DNA from: Hyalella azteca
Lineage: Eukaryota; Arthropoda; Malacostraca; Amphipoda; Hyalellidae
DNA length: 64,000 nucleotides
Assembly: GCF_000764305.2 (NCBI RefSeq)
Contig: NW_025946878.1
Span: 24,187 to 88,186 of the forward strand
Direction: 5' to 3'
The notes below the pieces were generated by a model. That model was not told where the DNA came from and searched no databases. It worked only from the letters and a program-made list of their open reading frames with translations. Positions 55,476 to 64,000 of the stretch are shown here, one piece after another; position 1 is the stretch's first letter; every line of letters begins with the position of its first letter. The translations under genes were made by a program, and so were the position numbers.

Positions 55476-56690
55476 TAAAGCTGTTTCACTTCAATTGTTT
55501 TTCACTAGTACATTAATTAATTCATTGAGTCAAATTTAATTTTGATAAATAATTTCAGGAAATTCAGCATCATTTTTGCTAAATAAATGACATTTCGACA
55601 AATTTCTTCTATTTCCTTGACTTTGAAATTTATTAAACACGAAAGACAATAATAATATGATAATAAAATCATGATAATTTTAGGTTTTTACTCATATAAA
55701 TTATATAGAAATTACAGATTGCAAGAACATACGTTGATGTGCAGTACTGGGCACTGAATTGCAATGGTAATTGTACATGCACTGTAGGCAGTGCTGCATT
55801 ACGATAACGTGCAAACAGTAAACGGCATTAAATTCATCCTTGTAATTCAATTGCCGATGGAGCCACGGTGCAAGAATAATCGAAGTTGAACGGAAAATTG
55901 TTCAATATAACAAACGTCATATGAGTGTTCGAAGTATTCTCAAATAAATTAGTCTGGCTTCAAATTGCGTTCATTCTCTTTCGTGCTCAGTTACTGCTCT
56001 CGATAAGACAAACGCTTAGATTTTATTGGTTGAATGAAATTATCCTAAAATTTATTAGGTCCTATTGACTGAAATCGTAATTACTAGTATTGAGTAACGA
56101 CGCACAAGATGAAACTATACTTAAGAGTAATATGCATTTGGAATAAATTTGTCGGTTAGTGGGAATAAATAATCCCGCTATATAGGCCAGCACTCCAGGG
56201 CTGCGAGTAATGATTCCACGATCAGTAATAATACTTATCATTCACCATTTACAGTATTTATATACAGTAAAACTGCAGTAAATAATATCAGTCCGCTACC
56301 ATAAATGCTTGTCATAATCTCTGTAATATTTAATTATCTGCTGATCGCTAAATCAGTAATATTTAAGGTTCGGTTAATGAACTGACGAAACTATCTACAA
56401 GAAACAAACCTAATGTGATGTTAATGTAAAAATTGTAATTGTAAAGTGTAATGTAAAAAATTGTTATACAAACATTCGGCAGGCAGTTCCGCTGGATCTC
56501 GCTGTGTTTGCGATAGCATCTTTGAGTTGGGGATATTTCTCAACCAATTTATAAGCGGGTTATGCAGAGCGGGTGTGATGTTCACTGAATGTGTTTATAA
56601 TTATATTGAATTACGCCTTTCATATTTCTACAATCATTACACACAAATGATTTGAAAATACTATTAGTGTTGCTAGGCAGAAGTTCTTCA
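55476..56690 (+). repeat. RPT1 copy 3 (modules 0-1-2 and part of 4)
   Basis: Module 0 (AATTAATTCATTGAGTCAAA, 55515), module 1 (ACGTTGATGTGCAGTACTGG, 55731; GTGCAAGAATAATCGAAGTT, 55869), module 2 (TGACTGAAATCG, 56069, to TTGGGGATATTTCTCAACCA, 56526), then a jump to module 4 (TTGAATTACGCC, 56606). Module 3 is missing. Confidence 0.8.
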
Positions 56691-57084
56691 TTTACGCAAG
56701 TTTAATTGAAGACCAGAGCAAGCTTTTTATTAATAATCTTCTAATTTGTTTTTTCAATGAGTCGAAAAAAATTTCTTGCAGGTGCCGGGAGATCAAAGAG
56801 CAGGCTACCAAATGACATTTTAATGGATTGCGACGTTTCGAAAATACAATATTGATTATCAAACAGGCGAAGGTTTTGTAACACTCGAAGTTTGGAAATG
56901 ACATAAATACATACAAAAGGTATCGTGGAAACGTTTCAAATCACAACTCAATATTAGTGCAATTCTTGATTTTCTCATCTTTGTAGTGAATTGGAATTTT
57001 ATTTGGTAACTTAATGATGTGCAGCTGATGTTATTTTGCACAATTGAATTAGAGATACTTTTATCTTTTCTAAAACAGGAAAAA
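56691..57084. other. Unique sequence between RPT1 copies
   Basis: AT-rich, no feature recognised. Confidence 0.4.
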
Positions 57085-59250
57085 AATCAACACTGTACTA
57101 CCGTCCATGCACGTCAATGCACTGTAGGCAGTGTTACATTACAATAATTTCTTAACTGTAAACGGCATTAAGTTCCTTCTGGTATCTAAATTGCAGATGG
57201 AACCACGGTGCAAGAATATTCGAAGTTGAACGGAAAATTGTTAAATTAAACTAACGCCATGAGAGGGTTTGATATATTCTACGCATAGATTAGTCGGGCT
57301 TCAAATCGCTTCCATTTCCTTTCGTGCTCAGTTATTGTTATCATATGCCACAAACGCGTTTGTTGGCGAAAATTTAAAAATATTAATTATCCCGTTGTTT
57401 AACGCTATGAATTGTCATTAGGGATAAATGGGTGAAGATTTTCAAGATAGCACTTTCCAGAGTAAGGTCCATATTTAATTATTTCGCAGGTTAGTTGGAC
57501 TTAAGAATCGGGCAGCATTCCAGGGCTGGGCGTTATGATTCGGCAATCAGTAAAACTATTCAATATTAAAGTATTTATACAGTAAAATTGCAATAAATAA
57601 TATTAATCCATTACCATTAATGCTGGTCATTATCTCTTTAATATATAATTATCTGCTGATCNTTCAAGATAATACATTCCAGAGTAAGGTCCATATGTTA
57701 TTAATTCGTCGGTTAGTTGGAATTAAGTAGCGGGCAGCATTCCAGGGCTGCGAGTTATGATTCAACGATCAGTAAATTATTCACCATTAAAGTATTTATA
57801 TACAGTAAAATTGCAATAAATAATATTAAGCCTTTACCATTAATGCTGGTCATTATCTCAGTAATATATAATTATCAGCTGATCATTACAGGTATCAGTA
57901 ATATTTAAGGATCGGTTAATGAACTGACGTATCTACAAGGACCAAACCTAGTGTGATGTTAATGTTACAAATTGTAAAGCGTGATGTAAAAAAATTTTTA
58001 TGCAAACATACGGGCGGCAGCTCCGCAGGGTCTCGCTGTGTTTGCGATAGCATCTTTGTGTTGGGGATATTTCTCGACCTTATTATTAAATAAAATCCTC
58101 ATAATTAGTTGTGTGCTATTTTTATGTTATTCAAGACTATATCTATATAATAAGACCTTCCTCATCAATTACTAAACTTTTCGATCGTATTTATGTAGTA
58201 ACTTAGGGCTTTACTCTTTTAGTTAAAGCGGTTTGTACCTAACAAATAGTCTGTAATTAGTTTGGGCTGCTTAATAAATGACATTCTAATTGATGATTTG
58301 TAATAGAATTCGAATTTTCCTCCTTATTTTACAAGAAGGATGGAGGATGCTGTAGTGAGGCACTTACTTGGAGAAAAGAATTTGTTTATGCAATATGGGT
58401 CTGAAATTCATTAAAGTTATCCCTAAACTTTTTGGCTGTTTCCTCCTGATCATAGAGCATACTTAAACCAGCAGGTAACATATCCACAATTTAGACCATA
58501 TTACAATGAAATGCGTGAATTATTTCACAGTTTAGCGAGTTAAAAGAATTTCAGGCAAATTCAAACGTATTTCAATACACAGTTTCTGCTTTGTTGAATA
58601 TTTATTTGTGATTGAGGTAAGTGAAAAGTCCTATGCTCACATCACGGTCGCTGTGTCAATTTTAACTTTTAAAATATATGTCTAATTTTTCTCGATAAAA
58701 AATTACCAATGAAGTTCATTACGCATTTTTAACCATTTTATAGATGAACAATTTTTTTTACCCTGTGATGCATCCACTGAACGTTCATAGTATGTTTACT
58801 GTAGAAAAGGTTCAGAGACGGTTCACCGGATCATGTGATTAGATCAGTTATTCTTCAAATCATGAAAAATTCGGTCATGCGCAGTAGTGGTGGTACGACC
58901 CCCACTACTCGTTCACTAATTAATAATTGAGTTTGGCCCTTTTCATACTAATACTTTTTGAAGCCCGAAGTTACTGCATGGTAATTGAGCTAGATGACAC
59001 TTTAGTGTGACGTTATGGAGTTTGTAGAGTTAATCTGATTTTCACTGAATGTGATTATAATTATAGTGAATTAATCCTCTCGTATATCATTTATAGTTAC
59101 GCATATATGATCTGAAAATATTCTTTGTTCAGGATCACTTCTAGCCGTGTTCATCACCAAAGATGAAACTTCTCGCACTCCATTGTGTCAATAAGACGAA
59201 GTAAAGCGAATTGCATTCATCATCAATCATCTTTACATCATCAGTGATAG
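57085..59250 (+). repeat. RPT1 copy 4 (modules 1 to 4, longest copy)
   Basis: Module 1 (ATGCACTGTAGGCAGTGTTA, 57117), module 2 begun twice (57405-57661 and 57663-58085, with an N at 57662 between), module 3 (58080-58915, ending GTAGTGGTGGTACGACCCCC) and module 4 (CACCAAAGATGAAACTTCTC, 59154). The duplicated module 2 start differs at many positions, so it may be a real tandem duplication or two copies joined by the assembler. Confidence 0.82.
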
Positions 59251-59282
59251 AAATTTGAACCGTTCAAGCAGAGTACAAATAN

Positions 59283-60231
59283 CAGAAAGGACCAGCCAGA
59301 TACAAGGAACTAATTCTGATTATTGTGATGAAAGTCTACAGCTCTAATAAAGTAATGAGGATAAACAAGAAAAATTCCAATAAGCATGAAATTAGATACG
59401 AATCATGTTATTTTAGCTGCTAATGGTGCATTTCAGTCATTATTCTATTAAATGATCAAGAATGTTTCATTTGCAAGTAAAACAGCATGAATTTAGTAAA
59501 TCAGTGAAAAAGAATTTGAAAAATTTATATAATAAAGTACTTGTATATAGGTTGACGTTATGATGAACATGCAAATATTTAACCTCGTCCTTGCACGTAT
59601 GTTACGAAGAGTTCATCCAAATATGAGCGCGTCGGAAAACCTGAGAAAATATTATTCAGCTCCAGGTTTTGTTGCAACCGATCGCAATTTACACAAAATA
59701 GTAGATAATTTTAATTGCTACAACACATGAATCAAGAAGACTAGACTAGTGTTTCGACTGGAACAGATCCTTAACTGGGGGATCCTACAAATTCTCCTCT
59801 AATTCCTGAACATTATTTACTTTATTATTGTGCTAAAACCTTTCAAGGCAAATTATGTTTAGTCATCAACAAACGTTTCATGATGTAGGCAGGAATCCTA
59901 AGTCAAATTACCTCGTGCATTGAGAACGTATATTGGCACACGACAATAATTGTAAACGTACATAATTGCTCTGCATAGAAGAGGAAGCGCATACAAGGCA
60001 AATAAAATTTCAGAAAGATTATCTTATGTGTAAGTATCTTTTTCTTATTATTAACTCATTGGTAAGCATGTTCTTAAGCATTGGTAAGCATTATAAACTT
60101 ATTGGTAACCATGTTATGATTATCTTATTGGTAAGCATGTTCTTAAGCTAAAATGAGTATAGCTTTTCATATTTAAATTCTGTTACTTGGCTTTGTGACG
60201 CAGGAAGTTTGAGATCATCGGAAATTATTCA
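59283..60231 (+). repeat. Long inverted repeat, left arm
   Basis: Starts CAGAAAGGACCAGCCAGATA directly after an N (59282). It matches the reverse complement of 63027-63947 with scattered substitutions and indels; the inner limit is near ATTATTCAA (60223-60231). Contains a local direct repeat of ATTGGTAAGCATGTTCTTAAGC-like units at 60058-60150. No conserved open frame. Confidence 0.9.
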
Positions 60232-61555
60232 ATTGAAATTGTTTCCCCAAAAAATATTGAAAGCTTCAAAAATGTGTAAAAAATTCCCAACAAAGTTTGA
60301 TCGGTCAACTCCCCAAAGAATAACTTAAAAGAACATAACATAAGCTTTACATTACACATACAAGAGAGGCATTGTTATAGTTAGAAAATTCTAATAGTCC
60401 TTTTTAAGACCATCATTTTAGCGCCAGCTCTCTCAGCAGCACAGCTCCAATTATCACTTGATTAGTTTCAAAACCTATAACCTTCCTATGAACAACTTAA
60501 AGCTGATTTACTGCAATTGTTCTTCAATAAATACATTAATCCATTATATTAAATTTAATTTTGATAAATACTGTAGTTTCAGGATAATCAGCATTATAAT
60601 TTATTATAAAGACAGAATTTTCTTTTTCATTTTGTTTTGAAATATATTTCACGAGAAATGTAATTATTATATGAAGATAAAATAATATCAATATTAAGTC
60701 TTTACTCCTCTAAATTATATTGAAATTAAAGATTGCAACAACATACGTTGATGTGCAGTACTGGGCATTGAATTGCATTGGTAATTAATTGTACATGCAC
60801 TGTCGTCACTGCTACATTACAGTAATTTGCGAACAGTAAACGGCATTAAATTCATTCTTTATCTAAATTGCAGATGGAGAGACAGTGCAAGAATATTCGA
60901 AGTTGAACGTCGAAATTGTTCGATGTAACTAACTCCACGGAAAATTTAGTGGTATTCTGCAAAGAAATCAGTCTGGCTTCAAATCACTTCCATTATCTTC
61001 CGTGCTCAGTTATTGCTCATGATAGAACAAAAACCTACAACAAGAAAGGTGCAGAAAAGTATTTTAAAAATTTTGTAGTCCTTAATATTCATAAAAATAT
61101 AGCTTTGGATAAAGAGATAGAAGATAAAATTATACTGCACTGCTAGATACATATTTAATTAATTGGTTGGTTACTGGGAAATCTAAATTTATAAATTCTC
61201 GCGCTATTTCGGCAAAGATTTTCAGATTTGCGAGTAATGATTCCACGAACAGTAATAATACTTATTATTCACCATTTACAGTATTTATATACAGTAAAAC
61301 TGCAATAAATAATATTAGTCCGCTACCACAAATTCTGATCATTATCTCTGTAATATTAAAGGTCCCGTTAATGAACTGACGAATCTACAAGGACCAAACC
61401 TAATGTGATGTTAATGTAAAAAATTGCAATTATAAAGTGAAATTTAAACAATTGTTATGCAAACACACAGCAGGCAGTTCCGCTGGATTTCCCTGTGTTT
61501 GCGATAGCATCCTTGGGTTGGGGATATTTCTCAACCTTATTAATAAATAAAATCC
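60232..61555 (+). repeat. RPT1 copy 5 (modules 0-1-2) inside the inverted arms
   Basis: Module 0 from about 60430, module 1 (ACGTTGATGTGCAGTACTGG, 60744), module 2 to TTGGGGATATTTCTCAACCT (about 61517) and the first bases of module 3 (AATAAAATCCTCATA), where LINE-A copy 3 begins. The LINE therefore inserted at the module 2/3 boundary. Confidence 0.8.
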
Positions 61556-62998
61556 TCATAGCATAGCATAGTGAAGTCGGCGCTGAAGAATAGGCCTGAT
61601 GTGGCCTGTCGCCGATTCATGTACGTTTCGCGACTTGTCCATTGGAGAGCTAAAAAACAGGCCCATCGACCGGATCTTTTCCGAACTGTCGATAGTTTGA
61701 AATATTTACTAGACTTCCACCGGGTTCGATACGGTGCTAGGAATTTTGAGTCTGAAACATATATTTCTTCATAGCTTTATCTAGTCTCTTCTTGAACGCG
61801 TTCATATACTCGGAGCGCCAGCGATGTCATCGGGGAGGCTGTTCCAAATGTCGGTGATTAGAAGCGAAAAGAAATTTAGGCACGGGAGAAGTTGCAGCGC
61901 AGTTTTTTTAGTTTATAGCCGTGGCCCCTGGTGTTGGTTCTTGTTTCAAATTCTAGTAATCCTTCTGTGACCTTGTACAAACCACGAGTATACTTGTATA
62001 CTTCAATGAGGTCCCCACGCAGACGTCGATAACTGAGGCTAGGAAGCTTCATAATATTTCATTTTCTCCATATAATAGGACTTGCCTTTTAAACCTGGAA
62101 TTATCCTTGTTGCACGTCTTTGAACATTTTCTATTAGATTTTTGTCCTTGTCAAATCTCGGTGACCACACAACGTTTCCAAACTCTAAGTTCAGGCGCAC
62201 GACAGCAACAAACAACTGCTTCATCGCTTCTGCATCATAGGAACTCGAAAGAGCGTCTGATCAGTCCAAGAAGTTTGCTGGATTTTTTAGCTTGCGTTTC
62301 AATTTAATATGCTTAGAAAATTTCTGCTCCTTGTTGACATAAACTCCCAAATCTTTTTCCACACTAGACTTTTCAATCATTACTCTCTCGTTGCAACCAT
62401 GTTTTCTCATAATGTAATCTTGCTGTTCATTGTTTTTCCCGAGGTTAAGTACTTTACACTTGTCAGCATTAAAACGGAGCTGCCACGTATCAGTCCAGTT
62501 AACAAAACCGTCAAGATCATCTTGCAATTGCTCTTTATTTGACGCATCCTTCACTGCATTATAAACTTTTGTGTTATCGGCATACATGGAGCACACGCTG
62601 GACACTACTTCTGTCAGATCGTTTATATAAGCAAAGAACAAAATAGGCCCTAGAACGCTCCCTTGTGGCACGCCACTGCGCACTGATGTCCAGTCTGACA
62701 CGGTTCCGTTAATACTGACACGTTGTCGTCTACCTACTAGAAAATCTCTGATTCGCTGAAGTACATTTCCCTCAATTCCCAAAGACTTCAATTTACGCAC
62801 CAGCCGCTCATGCGGAACACTGACAAATACTTTGGCAAAATCGAGGTACAATGCATCCACTGGCTCACTTCCGTCCAGCAGGCGGGTCCAATCGTTCAAC
62901 GTAGACAAAAGGTTAATTAGTGCTGCACAAACAGCACTTGTCAGGCGGACAGGACAATAGTTACCGTGGCGACTCGTGTCATATTTCTTGAACAATAA
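61556..62998 (-). mobile_element. LINE-A copy 3: CR1/L2-like retrotransposon
   Basis: Minus-strand RT with a 244-codon open frame (62995-62261): LLDGSEPVDALYLDFAKVF (motif A), SVPHERLVRKLKSLGIEG, GRRQRVSINGTVSDW, RSGVPQGSVLGPILFFAYIN (motif B), SMYADNTKVYN (motif C with the second aspartate replaced by N), WQLRFNADKCKVLNLGK and EKDLGVYVN. A frame break precedes FVAVVRLNLEFGNVVWSP and RRATRIIPGLKGK (62224-62039). The 3' tail ends in a GCATA-type repeat at 61558-61571. This is the best preserved of the three copies but is 5'-truncated and carries the D-to-N change. Confidence 0.9.
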
Positions 62999-63026
62999 TG
63001 TTATTCTTAATAGTGAAAAAATTCTG

Positions 63027-63947
63027 TTGAATAATTTTCCATGATCTTAAACTTCCTGCGTCACAAAGCCAAGTAGCAGAAGCAAATATTATGTGTCCAG
63101 CAGCTCTACTTTCTGTAAGTCAGCTAATTTTGTTTGTACTTTAATTTAATTATGAAAAGCTATACACCATGCAGCTTCAAAACATAAAAAAGAAGATTAC
63201 CTATAAGTTAATCTTTCTGAATTTTTATTTACCTTGTATACGCTTCCTCTTCTATGCAGGGCAATTATGTACGTTTACAATTGTCGTGTGCCAATATACG
63301 TTCTCAATGCACGAGGTAATTTGACTTAGGATTCCTGCCTACATCACGAAACGTTTGTTGATGACTAAACATAATTTCCCTTGAAGGTTTTTAGCTCAAT
63401 TATTAATAAAGAAAATAATGTTCAGGAATTAGAGGAGATTTTGTAGGATCCCTCAGTTAAGGATCTGTTCCAGTCGAAACACTAGTCTAGTCTTCGTGAT
63501 TCATGTGTTGTAGCAATTAAAATTATCTAATATTTTGTGTAAATTGCGATCGTTAGCAACAAAACCTGGAGCTGAATAATATTTTCTCAGTTTTTCCGAC
63601 GCGCTCATATTTGGATGAACTCTTCATAACATACGTGCAAGGACGAGGTTAAATGTTTGCATGTCCGTCACATGGTCAACTTATATACACATACTTCATT
63701 ATATAGATTTTTCATGTTCTGATTTACTGATTAACAAAATTCATGCTCTTTTATTTGCAAATAAAACATTCTTGATCATTTAATAGAATGATACTGAACT
63801 ACACCATTAGCAGGTAAAATAACATGATTCGTATCTAATTTCATGCTAATTGGAATTTTTCTTGTTTATCCTCATTACTATATTAGAGCTGTAGACTTTC
63901 ATCACAATAATCAGAATTAGTTCCTTGTATCTGGCTGGTCCTTTCTG
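63027..63947 (-). repeat. Long inverted repeat, right arm
   Basis: Inverse of 59283-60231, ending GGCTGGTCCTTTCTG at 63947. Together the arms bound a unit of 4665 bp. The last 53 bases of the window after it show no feature. Confidence 0.9.
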
Positions 63948-64000
63948 AGGGATTCACCTGGAAATGTCATGGCAGCAGGCGGTTCTCCAGCTCGTATCTG

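Overview
The window is nuclear DNA of an invertebrate animal, most likely an arthropod. The reasons are spliced genes with GT-AG introns, AT-rich intergenic DNA, two C2H2 zinc-finger paralogues of arthropod type, and LINE, copia, mariner and hAT remnants of kinds common in insects and crustaceans. The species cannot be fixed from the sequence. This is a draft assembly: there are two long N runs (9262-9670, 50556-50656), four single Ns (42157, 44289, 57662, 59282) and one untrimmed Tn5/Nextera junction adapter (41480-41517), so linkage across these points is uncertain.

Host genes are few. Two paralogous, same-strand C2H2 zinc-finger genes lie at 928-5357 (5' end outside the window) and 27416-30818. 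They share exon structure, intron sequence and 3' flank. The second has lost its last finger through a 10-11 nt duplication. A third host gene at 48702-50555 encodes an XTBD-type (XRN2-binding) N-terminal domain followed by a basic, lysine-rich region that runs into a gap. An extra copy of its second exon lies upstream of its first exon.

Most of the rest is mobile or repetitive DNA. From 10.3 to 22.9 kb there is a nested stack: an I-like LINE (gag, endonuclease, reverse transcriptase, RNase H; about 12.8-22.3 kb) is split by a CR1-like LINE (13.3-14.5 kb, minus) and by a hAT-like element (19111-22248), which itself carries a mariner-like element (19679-20430) and a foldback element (20774-21747). 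A second CR1/L2-like LINE family (LINE-A) occurs three times (10.3-11.65 +, 39.27-39.63 +, 61.56-63.0 -). A copia remnant lies at 37.2-38.2 kb (minus). From 31 to 42 kb there are small terminal-inverted-repeat elements and several minisatellites (19, 20, 55 and 18 bp units).

The region from 44 to 64 kb is dominated by direct and inverted duplications: a pair of 1025-bp repeats, an approximately 840-bp duplication containing an exon, five copies of a modular non-coding repeat (50.7-61.5 kb) with a second mariner-like element inserted in one copy, and a pair of approximately 0.93-kb inverted arms (59283-60231 and 63027-63947) enclosing a LINE. I found no operon, CRISPR array, rRNA or intact tRNA gene.
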